Source: Streptomyces globosus (GTDB taxonomy: Bacteria; Actinomycetota; Actinomycetes; Streptomycetales; Streptomycetaceae). From it: DNA of 64,000 nt. Below, in pieces: positions 1 through 8,306 of this stretch (positions are counted from its first letter, which is position 1; every line of letters begins with the position of its first letter). The position numbers and the translations under genes are program-made. Location: assembly GCF_003325375.1 (NCBI RefSeq), contig NZ_CP030862.1:2359501-2423500 (forward strand), given 5' to 3'. Under the pieces are notes generated by a model, which saw only the letters and a program-made list of their open reading frames with translations, did not search any database and was not told the origin of the DNA.

Positions 1-164
1 CCACCTTCGAGCGCGACCCGGACCTCTACTACGAGGACGGCTACCAGCAGCTCGTCAACGACGGCTTCGCGATCGACGTGGCCCCCATCGGCGACGTCAG
101 GTGGGTGGAGATCGACAACCACGACGACCTCGCCAAGGGCCGGACGATCGCATGCCAGTACTGA
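1..164 (+). CDS. Nucleotidyltransferase, C-terminal end (partial)
   Basis: Only the last 53 residues are present; the gene begins before the window. The tail, including WVEIDNHDDLAKG, resembles the C-terminus of sugar/choline-phosphate nucleotidyltransferases of the LicC type, which make CDP-activated head groups. The stop TGA (162-164) lies inside the next gene, whose ATG is at 152, so the two are translationally coupled. With a polyol-phosphate dehydrogenase-like enzyme and a CDP-alcohol phosphatidyltransferase downstream, it probably makes the CDP-alcohol substrate of that pathway. The family call rests on a short tail and could be wrong in detail. Confidence 0.6.
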   Translation, partial: TFERDPDLYYEDGYQQLVNDGFAIDVAPIGDVRWVEIDNHDDLAKGRTIACQY

Positions 165-1213
165 CGAGGCTCATCCCCTCCCCGGTCGTCGTCGACATCA
201 GCCGGGGCGCCATGGACGACCTGGCCGGCCTCCTGGCCGACCAGCGGATCTCCGCGTCCGGCAAGCTGGCCATCGCCATCAGCGGCGGCTCCGGCCAGGT
301 GCTGCGCACCAAGCTGGAGCCGGTGCTGCCGCACGCCGACTGGTACGCGGTCGTCGACGGCACCATCGACTCGGCCGTCAAGCTCGCCGACGACATAAAG
401 GGCCGCCGCTACGACGCCGTCGTGGGCCTGGGCGGCGGCAAGATCATCGACGTGGCGAAGTACGCCGCGGCGCGGGTCGGCCTGCCCATGGTGGCCGTCG
501 CCACCAACCTGTCCCACGACGGCATCTGCTCGCCGGTCGCTACCCTCGACAACGACAACGGCCGCGGCTCCTACGGCGTGCCCACCCCGATCGCGATGGT
601 CATCGACCTCGACGTGATCAAGGAGGCGCCCGTCCGGTTCGTCCGCGCCGGCATCGGCGACGCCCTCTCCAACATCTCCGCCATCGCCGACTGGGAGCTG
701 TCGCACGAGGTCAACGGCGAGGCCGTCGACGGCCTCGCCGCCGCGATGGCCCGCACCGCCGGCGAGGCCGTGCTGCGCCACCCCGGCGGCTGCGGCGACG
801 ACGAGTTCCTCACGGTCCTCGCCGAGTCCCTCGTCCTGACCGGCATCGCCATGTCGATCAGCGGGGACACCCGCCCCGCCTCCGGTGCCTGCCACGAGAT
901 CAGCCACGCCTTCGACCTGCTCCACCCCGGGCGCTCCGCGCTCCACGGCGAGCAGGTCGGCCTCGGCGCCGCCTTCGCGATGCACCTGCGGGGCGCCGTC
1001 GAGCAGTCCGGGCTCTTCGCCGAGGTGCTGCGCCGCCACGGCCTGCCGGTCCTCCCCGAGGAGATCGGCTTCAGCGCGGAGGAGTTCGTCGCCGCGGTCG
1101 AGTACGCACCCCAGACCCGCCCCGGGCGTTTCACGATCCTGGAGCACCGCAACCTGTCCGCCGCCGATATCAGGGACGCTTACGCCGACTATGCCAAGAC
1201 CATCCGTAGCTGA
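152..1213 (+). CDS. Iron-containing alcohol dehydrogenase, glycerol-1-phosphate dehydrogenase-like
   Basis: This is a 353-residue cytoplasmic NAD(P)-dependent dehydrogenase of the GldA/EgsA/AraM superfamily. Visible hallmarks are the nucleotide-binding GLGGGKIIDVAKY near residue 110, the ATNLSHDGICSP segment typical of the glycerol-1-phosphate dehydrogenase branch, and the metal-site histidines in GACHEISHAFD (near 260) and ALHGEQVGLG. The ATG at 152 overlaps the end of the preceding gene; an in-frame start at 101 would lie deep inside that gene and is rejected. Family members reduce dihydroxyacetone phosphate or ketose phosphates to a polyol phosphate. Next to nucleotidyl- and phosphatidyltransferases this suggests synthesis of a CDP-polyol. 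The exact substrate cannot be read from sequence. Confidence 0.85.
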   Translation: MPVLTRLIPSPVVVDISRGAMDDLAGLLADQRISASGKLAIAISGGSGQVLRTKLEPVLPHADWYAVVDGTIDSAVKLADDIKGRRYDAVVGLGGGKIIDVAKYAAARVGLPMVAVATNLSHDGICSPVATLDNDNGRGSYGVPTPIAMVIDLDVIKEAPVRFVRAGIGDALSNISAIADWELSHEVNGEAVDGLAAAMARTAGEAVLRHPGGCGDDEFLTVLAESLVLTGIAMSISGDTRPASGACHEISHAFDLLHPGRSALHGEQVGLGAAFAMHLRGAVEQSGLFAEVLRRHGLPVLPEEIGFSAEEFVAAVEYAPQTRPGRFTILEHRNLSAADIRDAYADYAKTIRS

Positions 1214-1970
1214 GCTCCGGCCCGTCGTTCACCCGGAGGGCGTGAAGGACCGGCGCAGCGGCGAGCACTGGGGCGGCCGCCTGTACATGCGCGAGGTCTC
1301 CCTGCGCATCACCCGCCTCCTGGTCACCACCAAGGTCACGCCGAACCAGCTGACCTACGTGATGACCCTGGCGGGCGTCCTCGCGCTGCCCGCGCTGCTC
1401 GTGCCGGGCGTCTGGGGCGCCGTCCTCGGCGTGGTCGCCGTCCAGCTCTACCTGCTGCTGGACTGCGTCGACGGCGAGGTCGCCCGCTGGAAGAAGCAGT
1501 ACTCCCTCTCCGGGGTCTACCTGGACCGGGTCGGCGCCTACCTGTGCGACGCGGCCGTCCTGGTCGGCCTCGGCCTGCGCGCCGCCGACCTGTGGGGCGG
1601 CGGCCGGATCGACTGGCTGTGGGCCTTCCTCGGCACCCTCGCGGCGCTCGGCGCGATCCTGATCAAGGCGGAGACCGACCTGGTCGGCGTCGCCCGGCAC
1701 CAGGGCGGGCTGCCCCCGGTCAAGGAGGCCGCCGCCGAGCCGCGCTCCTCCGGCATGGCCCTGGCCCGCCGGGCCGCTGCCGCCCTCAAGTTCCACCGCC
1801 TGATCCTCGGCATAGAGGCCTCGCTGCTGATCCTGCTGCTGGCCGTGCTGGACCAGATCCAGGGCGGCCTGTACTTCACCCGCCTCGGCGTGGCCGTCCT
1901 GGCCGGCATCGCGCTGCTGCAGACGGTGCTCCACCTCGTGTCCGTCCTCGCCTCCAGCAGGCTGCGGTGA
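1191..1970 (+). CDS. CDP-alcohol phosphatidyltransferase family protein
   Basis: A 259-residue integral membrane enzyme with about five to six hydrophobic segments. The family signature is D-x2-DG-x2-AR-x8-G-x3-D-x3-D. Here DCVDGEVAR is followed eight residues later by GVYLD, but the final aspartate position is alanine (DRVGA). The family transfers a phosphoalcohol from a CDP-linked donor to an acceptor alcohol in the membrane. ATG 1191 overlaps the upstream gene by 23 bp, and the stop overlaps the GTG of the glycosyltransferase. It probably joins the CDP-linked product of the two preceding enzymes to a lipid or glycan acceptor. Confidence 0.82.
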   Translation: MPRPSVAELRPVVHPEGVKDRRSGEHWGGRLYMREVSLRITRLLVTTKVTPNQLTYVMTLAGVLALPALLVPGVWGAVLGVVAVQLYLLLDCVDGEVARWKKQYSLSGVYLDRVGAYLCDAAVLVGLGLRAADLWGGGRIDWLWAFLGTLAALGAILIKAETDLVGVARHQGGLPPVKEAAAEPRSSGMALARRAAAALKFHRLILGIEASLLILLLAVLDQIQGGLYFTRLGVAVLAGIALLQTVLHLVSVLASSRLR

Positions 1971-2860
1971 GCGCCCCGCTGCGCGTCGGCGCGGTCGTCA
2001 TCACCATGGGCAACCGCCCCGACGAGCTGAAGGCGCTCCTCGACTCCGTCGCCCGCCAGGAGGGCGACCCGGTCGAGGTCGTCGTCGTCGGCCAGGGCGT
2101 GGACCCCGCGGCTTTCGCCGACCCCGCGGCCGGCGTGCGCACCGTCGCCCTGCCCGAGAACCTCGGCATCCCCGGCGGCCGCAACGTCGGCATCGAGGCC
2201 TTCGGCCCCGGCGGCAGCGACGTCGACATCCTGCTCTTCCTCGACGACGACGGGCTGCTGGAGCGCACCGACACCGCCGAGCTGTGCCGCCGCGCCTTCG
2301 CGGAGGACCCCCGGCTGGGCATCGTCAGCTTCCGCATCGCCGATCCGGAGACCGGCACCACTCAGCGGCGGCACGTGCCCCGGCTGCGCGCCTCGGACCC
2401 GATGCGGTCCTCCCGGGTCACCACCTTCCTCGGCGGCGCCAACGCCGTGCGGACCGCGGTCCTCGGCCAGGTCGGCACCCTCCCGGCGGAGTTCTTCTAC
2501 GCCCACGAGGAGACCGACCTGGCCTGGCGGGCCCTCGACGCCGGGTGGATGATCGACTACCGGGCGGACATGGTGCTGCTGCACCCGGCGACCGCCCCCT
2601 CCCGGCACGCGGTCTACCACCGTATGGTGGCCCGTAACAGGGTGTGGCTCGCCCGCCGCAACCTGCCCCTCCCGCTGGTCCCGGTCTACGTGGGCGTCTG
2701 GCTGCTGCTGACGCTCCTGCGCAGGCCCTCCGGGCCGGCGCTCAAGGCGTGGTTCGGCGGCTTCAGGGAGGGCTGGACCACCCCCTGCGGTCCCCGGCGC
2801 CCGATGAGGTGGCGTACGGTCTGGCGGCTGACCCGGCTGGGTCGACCGCCTGTCATCTGA
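1967..2860 (+). CDS. Glycosyltransferase family 2
   Basis: A 297-residue GT-A fold glycosyltransferase. The N-terminus VGAVVITMGNRPDEL is the usual GT2 start, ENLGIPGGRNVGI is the nucleotide-binding region, and LFLDDDG near residue 90 carries the metal/nucleotide-binding aspartates. Residues 230-255 are hydrophobic and may anchor the protein to the membrane. GTG 1967 overlaps the preceding stop codon (GTGA), so the genes are coupled. It is likely to add sugars to the polymer made by this module before export. The sugar is not predictable; the ENxGxPGGRNxG pattern is common in rhamnosyltransferase-like enzymes. Confidence 0.82.
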   Translation: MSAPLRVGAVVITMGNRPDELKALLDSVARQEGDPVEVVVVGQGVDPAAFADPAAGVRTVALPENLGIPGGRNVGIEAFGPGGSDVDILLFLDDDGLLERTDTAELCRRAFAEDPRLGIVSFRIADPETGTTQRRHVPRLRASDPMRSSRVTTFLGGANAVRTAVLGQVGTLPAEFFYAHEETDLAWRALDAGWMIDYRADMVLLHPATAPSRHAVYHRMVARNRVWLARRNLPLPLVPVYVGVWLLLTLLRRPSGPALKAWFGGFREGWTTPCGPRRPMRWRTVWRLTRLGRPPVI

Positions 2861-2956
2861 CACGCTGGCGTTTGAGAACATGGCGCGACCAGGGACAGAG
2901 CGCCTCTCGTCCCCGGTCCGCCTCTGCCGCATCGTGAAGACGGAAAGTTTCAACTT

Positions 2957-3886
2957 GTGAGTGACACAACCCAGGATGGCGCCCTCGCCACGAGCAAGCC
3001 GCCGTCCGAAGACGCGGGGCTGACCCCTGCTGAGCTCGCCAGGAAGTACGGCCTGTCCGTCAGCGGTGCCCGGCCGAGCCTGCCCGGCTACGTGCGGCAG
3101 CTCTGGGAGCGGCGCCACTTCATCATGGCGTTCTCCCGGGCCAAGCTGGTCGCCCAGTACAGCCAGGCCAAGCTCGGCCAGCTGTGGCAGGTGGCGACGC
3201 CGCTGCTCAACGCGCTCGTGTACTACCTGATCTTCGGCCTCATCCTGAACGCGGGCCGCGGCATGGAGAAGGGGGTCTACATCCCCTTCCTCGTCATCGG
3301 CATCTTCGTCTTCACGTTCACGCAGAGCTCGCTGATGGCGGGCGTGCGGGCCATCCCGTCCAACCTGGGCCTGGTCCGCGCCCTGCACTTCCCGCGCGCC
3401 TCCCTGCCGATCTCCTTCTCGATGCAGCAGCTCCAGCAGCTGATGTACTCGATGATCGTCGTGCTGGTCGTCGCGGTCATCTTCGGCAGCTACCCCTCGC
3501 TGTCGTGGCTGCTGGTGATCCCCGCCCTGGTGCTCCAGTTCGTCTTCAACACCGGCCTCGCGCTGATCTTCGCGCGCATGGGCGCCAAGACCCCGGACCT
3601 CGCCCAGCTGATGCCGTTCCTGACGCGCACCTGGATGTACGCCTCCGGCGTCATGTTCTCGATCAACGAGATGCTCAAGGACCGCCCGGCGTGGATCGCG
3701 GACGTCCTCCAGTGGAACCCCGCGGCGATCTACATGGACCTGATCCGCTTCGCGCTGATCGACGGCTACGGCAGCGAGAACCTCCCGCCGCACGTCTGGG
3801 CCTTCGCCGTCGGCTGGGCCGTCGTCATCGGCCTCGGCGGCTTCGTGTACTTCTGGAAGGCTGAGGAGCGCTACGGCCGTGGCTGA
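2957..3886 (+). CDS. ABC-2 polysaccharide/teichoic acid export permease (TagG-like)
   Basis: A 309-residue ABC-2 type permease with about six transmembrane segments after a soluble N-terminus of roughly 50 residues. The segment AKLGQLWQVATPLLNALVYY (residues 73-92) is characteristic of TagG/RfbA/Wzm permeases. GTG 2957 was chosen as the first in-frame start after a 96-bp gap. It overlaps the ATPase gene by 8 bp, and the pair forms a polymer flippase/exporter. Together with the upstream transferases it is likely to move a phospho-glycopolymer across the membrane. Confidence 0.88.
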   Translation: MSDTTQDGALATSKPPSEDAGLTPAELARKYGLSVSGARPSLPGYVRQLWERRHFIMAFSRAKLVAQYSQAKLGQLWQVATPLLNALVYYLIFGLILNAGRGMEKGVYIPFLVIGIFVFTFTQSSLMAGVRAIPSNLGLVRALHFPRASLPISFSMQQLQQLMYSMIVVLVVAVIFGSYPSLSWLLVIPALVLQFVFNTGLALIFARMGAKTPDLAQLMPFLTRTWMYASGVMFSINEMLKDRPAWIADVLQWNPAAIYMDLIRFALIDGYGSENLPPHVWAFAVGWAVVIGLGGFVYFWKAEERYGRG

Positions 3887-4661
3887 GAACAACAGGGGCT
3901 CGATCCCCACCGTCATCGCCGACGACGTGCACATCGTCTACCGCGTCAACACCGGCAGCTCCGGCCGCGGCAGCGCCACGGCGGCGCTCAGCAAGATACT
4001 CCGCAGGGGCAAGGGAGACGCGCCCGGCGTCCGCCGCGTCCACGCCGTGCGCGGGGTGTCCTTCACCGCCTACCGCGGCGAGGCCATCGGCCTCATCGGC
4101 TCCAACGGCTCCGGCAAGTCGACGCTGCTGCGCGCCATCGCGGGCCTGCTGCCCTGCGAGTCCGGCAAGGTCTACACCGACGGCCAGCCGTCGCTGCTCG
4201 GCGTCAACGCGGCCCTGATGAACGACCTCACGGGCGAGCGGAACGTCGTCCTCGGCGGCCTGGCCATGGGCATGAGCCGCGAGCAGATCCACGAGCGGTA
4301 CCAGGACATCGTCGATTTCTCCGGAATCAACGACAAGGGCGACTTCATCTCCCTGCCGATGCGCACGTACTCCTCCGGCATGGCCGCACGCCTGCGCTTT
4401 TCCATCGCGGCGGCCAAGGACCACGACGTGCTGATGATCGACGAGGCGCTCGCCACCGGCGACCGCAAGTTCCAGGTGCGCTCCGAGGCGCGGATCCGCG
4501 AGCTGCGCCAGCAGGCCGGAACCGTCTTCCTGGTGAGCCACAACAACAAGTCGATCCGCGATACCTGCAGCCGCGTCCTGTGGCTGGAGAAGGGCGAACT
4601 CCTGATGGACGGGCCCACCGACGAGGTGGTCTCGGCATACGAGAAGGCGTCCGGTCACTGA
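3879..4661 (+). CDS. ABC transporter ATP-binding protein, TagH/Wzt-like
   Basis: A 260-residue ATPase partner of the preceding permease. Walker A is GSNGSGKST near residue 73, Walker B is VLMIDEALATGD near 185, and the signature appears as the degenerate TYSSGMAARLRFS, as in TagH/Wzt exporters. The N-terminal extension of about 45 residues before the core is usual for this group. No C-terminal carbohydrate-binding domain is seen. GTG 3879 lies inside the permease gene. It is the last gene of the surface-polymer module and is followed by a GC-rich hairpin. Confidence 0.9.
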   Translation: MAENNRGSIPTVIADDVHIVYRVNTGSSGRGSATAALSKILRRGKGDAPGVRRVHAVRGVSFTAYRGEAIGLIGSNGSGKSTLLRAIAGLLPCESGKVYTDGQPSLLGVNAALMNDLTGERNVVLGGLAMGMSREQIHERYQDIVDFSGINDKGDFISLPMRTYSSGMAARLRFSIAAAKDHDVLMIDEALATGDRKFQVRSEARIRELRQQAGTVFLVSHNNKSIRDTCSRVLWLEKGELLMDGPTDEVVSAYEKASGH

Positions 4662-4674
4662 ACGTGACGGCATG

Positions 4675-4705
4675 GGGCCCCCGCCGCGCCGAGCAGCGGG
4701 GGTCC
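4675..4705 (+). terminator. Rho-independent-type terminator after the export module
   Basis: GGGCCCCCGC (4675-4684) pairs with GCGGGGGTCC (4696-4705) around an 11-nt loop, with one G-U pair. It lies 13 bp after the ATPase stop. There is no long T run, as is usual in streptomycetes. It separates the polymer module from the hopanoid operon. Confidence 0.65.
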
Positions 4706-4928
4706 TCGCATGTCCCGGCCCTGCGCGGGACATTTCACGCCCGACATTCGGTGGCGCAGTGAATACCCCAGAGCGTTCCGCGGCGTTGTACAGCGTAAGC
4801 TGGGGCGGTCTTGAATCGCGGCAAGAGGGGACGATTCCCCGCAGGTGAACGGCCTGGGACCCCCCGGGGAAAGTCCGGCGGCGTGTCCGAAATAGGATGC
4901 ATTGGGTCGGCAGTGTAGAACGGGAGAT

Positions 4929-5003
4929 ATGACGGCAATGGCTACGGGAATTCTCCGGCCCCCAGGCATTACGGCCGTCCCCGCCGCGGGCGGCGGGCGG
5001 TGA
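4929..5003 (+). CDS. Candidate 24-residue leader peptide coupled to hpnC
   Basis: ATG 4929 opens a short frame of 24 codons ending at TGA 5001-5003, which overlaps the GTG start of hpnC as GTGA. A purine-rich GGGAG lies just upstream. The peptide begins MTAMATGILRPPG and ends AAGGGR. No family is recognised. Position and overlap suggest a translated leader that couples to or tunes hpnC translation. The remaining 270 bp of the gap (4662-4928) holds the terminator above and presumably the operon promoter; no convincing -35/-10 pair was identified. Confidence 0.45.
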   Translation: MTAMATGILRPPGITAVPAAGGGR

Positions 5004-5935
5004 CCCCGGCGCACGGCATCCGTCCCCGGCCGGCCCCGGCCCCCGACGCCCACACGAGCGCCACCCTCGACAAGGCCCGGACGGAGAACTTCCCCGTGGC
5101 CCCCGCGTTCCTCCCGCGCGCCTGGCGCGACGGCCTGACCGCCGTCTACGGATACGCCCGCCTCGTCGACGACATCGGCGACGGCGACCTCGCCCCCGGC
5201 GGCCGCGACGCCGTCCTCCTCGGCCTCGATGCCGCCGCCGCGGACGACCGGCCGGCGATGCTCGACGCCCTCGAAGCCGACCTGGGGCGCGTCTTCGCCG
5301 CCGGGCCACCGCCCCGCCACCCGCTCCTCGCGGCCCTGCGGCCCGTCGTCCGCGACCACGGCCTCACCCCCGAGCCGTTCCGCGCCCTGATCGAGGCCAA
5401 CCGCCAGGACCAGCACACCACGCGCTACGCGACGTACGGCGACCTCCTCGCCTACTGCGAGCTGTCCGCGAACCCCGTCGGCCGCCTCGTCCTCGGCCTG
5501 ACCGGCACCGCCACCCCCGAGCGGATCCGCCGGTCCGACGCGATCTGCACCGCCCTCCAGATCGTCGAACACCTCCAGGACGTCTCCGAGGACCTGCGCC
5601 GCGACCGCATCTACCTCCCCGCCGAGGACATGCGCCGCTTCCGCGTCGGCGAGGCCGACCTCGCCGCACCGACCGCCGGCGCCTCCGTCCGCTCCCTCAT
5701 CGCCCACGAGGCCGCCCGCGCCCGGGACCTCCTCGACGAGGGCACCCCGCTCGTCGGCAGCGTCCGCGGCCGCCTGCGCCTGCTCCTCGCCGGCTTCACC
5801 GGCGGCGGCCGCGCCGCCCTGCGCGCCATCGCCGACGCCGGTTTCGACGTCCTGCCCGGCCCGCCCAAGCCCACCGGGAGCGGCCTGCTCCGCGAGGTGG
5901 CCGCCGTCCTGCGCACCGCGCCGAGAAAGGGGTGA
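5000..5935 (+). CDS. hpnC: Squalene biosynthesis protein HpnC
   Basis: A 311-residue all-alpha trans-isoprenyl diphosphate synthase-like protein. Near the N-terminus it has TENFPVAPAFLPRA, typical of HpnC, and the first aspartate motif VDDIGDGD near residue 55. A second acidic region is QDVSEDLRRDRIYLP near 195. In the three-step bacterial route HpnC converts presqualene diphosphate to hydroxysqualene. GTG 5000 sits at the end of a small leader ORF. The stop overlaps hpnD by 4 nt, opening a chain of coupled genes. Confidence 0.93.
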   Translation: MTPAHGIRPRPAPAPDAHTSATLDKARTENFPVAPAFLPRAWRDGLTAVYGYARLVDDIGDGDLAPGGRDAVLLGLDAAAADDRPAMLDALEADLGRVFAAGPPPRHPLLAALRPVVRDHGLTPEPFRALIEANRQDQHTTRYATYGDLLAYCELSANPVGRLVLGLTGTATPERIRRSDAICTALQIVEHLQDVSEDLRRDRIYLPAEDMRRFRVGEADLAAPTAGASVRSLIAHEAARARDLLDEGTPLVGSVRGRLRLLLAGFTGGGRAALRAIADAGFDVLPGPPKPTGSGLLREVAAVLRTAPRKG

Positions 5936-6900
5936 GCCCGACCGTGGAGGGTTCCGCACACACCACCGCGCCGTCCGCGCAGGTCCAGGCTGCCTACAGC
6001 TACTGCGAGGCCGTCACCGGCACGCAGGCGCGCAACTTCGCCTACGGCATCAGGCTGCTGCCCGCCGACAAGCGGCAGGCCATGTCCGCGCTCTACGCCT
6101 TCTCCCGGCGCGTCGACGACATCGGCGACGGCACCCTGCCGCCCGACGCCAAGCTCGCCCGCCTGGAGGAGACCCGCGCCCTGCTCGGCAGGGTCCGCTC
6201 CGGCGCCGTCGACGAGGACGACACCGACCCCGTCGCGGTCGCCCTCGCCCACGCCGCCCGCCGCTTCCCCATCCCCCTCGGCGGACTCGACGAGCTCATC
6301 GACGGCGTCCTCATGGACGTCCGCGGCGAGACCTACGCCACCTGGGACGACCTGAAGACCTACTGCCGCTGCGTCGCCGGAGCCATCGGCCGGCTCTCCC
6401 TCGGCGTCTTCGGCACCACCGCCGGCGCCGGGCCCCGAGCCGAGCACGCCTCCGCATACGCCGACACCCTCGGCCTCGCCCTCCAGCTCACCAACATCCT
6501 GCGCGACGTCCGCGAGGACGCCGGCAACGGCCGCACCTACCTGCCCGCCGAGGACCTCGCCAAGTTCGGCTGCGACCCGGCCGACTTCCGCACCGGCCGG
6601 CTCCCCGCCTCCGCCGACTTCGCCGGACTCGTCCACCACGAAGTCCGCCGCGCCCGCGCCCTGTTCGCCGAGGGCTACCGGCTGCTGCCGCTCCTCGACC
6701 GCCGCAGCGGGGCCTGCGTCGCCGCGATGGCCGGCATCTACCGCCGCCTCCTCGACCGCATCGAACGCGAACCGGACGCCGTCCTCCGCGGCCGCGTCTC
6801 GCTGCCCACCCACGAGAAGGCGTACGTCGCCGTCCGCGGCCTGTCCGGCCTCGACGCGCGGACCATCACCCGCCAGAGCACGCGGAGGCGCACCCGATGA
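5932..6900 (+). CDS. hpnD: Presqualene diphosphate synthase HpnD
   Basis: A 322-residue squalene/phytoene synthase family enzyme that condenses two FPP molecules to presqualene diphosphate. The first aspartate motif is RRVDDIGDG (near 60) and the second is NILRDVREDAGNGRTYLP (near 185), both complete. YCEAVTGTQARNFAYG at the N-terminus is typical of the family. GTG 5932 overlaps hpnC by 4 nt and the stop overlaps hpnE by 4 nt. No oddities were seen. Confidence 0.94.
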   Translation: MSPTVEGSAHTTAPSAQVQAAYSYCEAVTGTQARNFAYGIRLLPADKRQAMSALYAFSRRVDDIGDGTLPPDAKLARLEETRALLGRVRSGAVDEDDTDPVAVALAHAARRFPIPLGGLDELIDGVLMDVRGETYATWDDLKTYCRCVAGAIGRLSLGVFGTTAGAGPRAEHASAYADTLGLALQLTNILRDVREDAGNGRTYLPAEDLAKFGCDPADFRTGRLPASADFAGLVHHEVRRARALFAEGYRLLPLLDRRSGACVAAMAGIYRRLLDRIEREPDAVLRGRVSLPTHEKAYVAVRGLSGLDARTITRQSTRRRTR

Positions 6901-8306
6901 CCCCCACGACCGGCTCCGAGGACCCCGCCCGCACCGCCGGCCGGCGCGCCGTCGTCGTCGGCGGCGGCCTCGCCGGCACCACCGCGGCCCTCGAACTCGC
7001 CGACGCCGGCCTGCAGGTGACCCTCCTGGAGGGCCGCCCCCGCCTCGGCGGCCTCGCGTTCTCCTTCAAGCGCGGCGACCTCACTGTCGACAACGGCCAG
7101 CACGTCTACCTCCGCTGCTGCACCGCCTACCGGTGGTTCCTCGACCGGGTCGGCGGCGCCGCCCTCGCCCCGCTCCAGGACCGGCTCGACGTCCCCGTCC
7201 TCGACGTCGCCCACCCCCGCGGCCCCCGCCTCGGCCGGCTGCGCCGCAACGCCCTGCCGGTCCCCCTGCACCTGGCGGCCTCCCTCGCCCGCTACCCGCA
7301 CCTCACGCCCGCCGAACGCGCCGGAGTCGGCCGCGCCGCCCTCGCCCTGGGCCGCCTCGACCCCGCCGACCCGGCCCTCGACGGCATCGACTTCGCGACC
7401 TGGCTGGGCCGCCACGGGCAGAGCCCGCGCACCGTCGAGGCCCTGTGGGACCTCATCGGCGTCGCCACCCTCAACGCCACCGCCGACCGCTCCTCCCTCG
7501 GCCTGGCCGCCATGGTCTTCAAGACCGGCCTGCTCTCCGGCAACGGCTCCGCCGACATCGGCTGGGCCCGCGTCCCCCTCGGCCACCTGCACGACACCCT
7601 CGCCCGCGCGTCCCTCGACGCCGCCGGCGTCCGCACCGAACTGCGCGCCCGCGCCGCCTCGCTCACCCGCACCGCGGACGGCGCCTGGCAGGTCGCCACC
7701 GAGGACGGCACCCTCGACGCGGACACCGTCGTCCTCGCCGTCCCCCAGCGCGAGGCCCACGCACTGCTCCCGCCCGGCGCCCTCGCCGACCCCGACCGGC
7801 TCCTCGACATCGACACCGCCCCCATCCTCAACGTCCACGTCGTCTACGACCGCAAGGTGCTCCGGCAGCCCTTCTTCGCCGCCCTCGGCACCCCCGTCCA
7901 GTGGGTGTTCGACCGCACCGACTCCTCCGGACTGCCCGACGGCGGCCAGTACCTCGCCGTCTCCCAGTCCGCCGCCCAGGACGACATCGACGAACCGGTC
8001 TCCGTGCTGCGCGCCAAGTACCTCCCCGAGCTGGAGCGCCTCCTGCCCGCCGCACGGGGCGCGAAGGTACGGGACTTCTTCGTGACCCGGGAGCGGACCG
8101 CCACGTTCGCCCCCACCCCCGGCGTCGGCCGGCTCCGCCCCGGCGCGCGGACCGACACGCCGGGCCTCTATCTCGCCGGTGCGTGGACCGCCACCGGCTG
8201 GCCCGCGACCATGGAGAGTGCCGTCCGGAGCGGATGGGACGCGGCGCACGCCGCCCTCACCGCGCTCGGCCGCCACCGCGCCCACCCCCTGACGGAGGCG
8301 GCATGA
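6897..8306 (+). CDS. hpnE: Hydroxysqualene dehydroxylase HpnE
   Basis: A 469-residue FAD-dependent amine oxidase/phytoene desaturase-like enzyme that reduces hydroxysqualene to squalene. The dinucleotide-binding motif is VVVGGGLAGTTAALELADAG at residues 18-37, followed by RPRLGGLAFS. The C-terminal FAD motif is GLYLAGAWTATGWPATMESA near 425. ATG 6897 overlaps hpnD by 4 nt, and TGA 8304-8306 overlaps the ATG of the next gene. It completes HpnC/D/E. Confidence 0.93.
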   Translation: MTPTTGSEDPARTAGRRAVVVGGGLAGTTAALELADAGLQVTLLEGRPRLGGLAFSFKRGDLTVDNGQHVYLRCCTAYRWFLDRVGGAALAPLQDRLDVPVLDVAHPRGPRLGRLRRNALPVPLHLAASLARYPHLTPAERAGVGRAALALGRLDPADPALDGIDFATWLGRHGQSPRTVEALWDLIGVATLNATADRSSLGLAAMVFKTGLLSGNGSADIGWARVPLGHLHDTLARASLDAAGVRTELRARAASLTRTADGAWQVATEDGTLDADTVVLAVPQREAHALLPPGALADPDRLLDIDTAPILNVHVVYDRKVLRQPFFAALGTPVQWVFDRTDSSGLPDGGQYLAVSQSAAQDDIDEPVSVLRAKYLPELERLLPAARGAKVRDFFVTRERTATFAPTPGVGRLRPGARTDTPGLYLAGAWTATGWPATMESAVRSGWDAAHAALTALGRHRAHPLTEAA

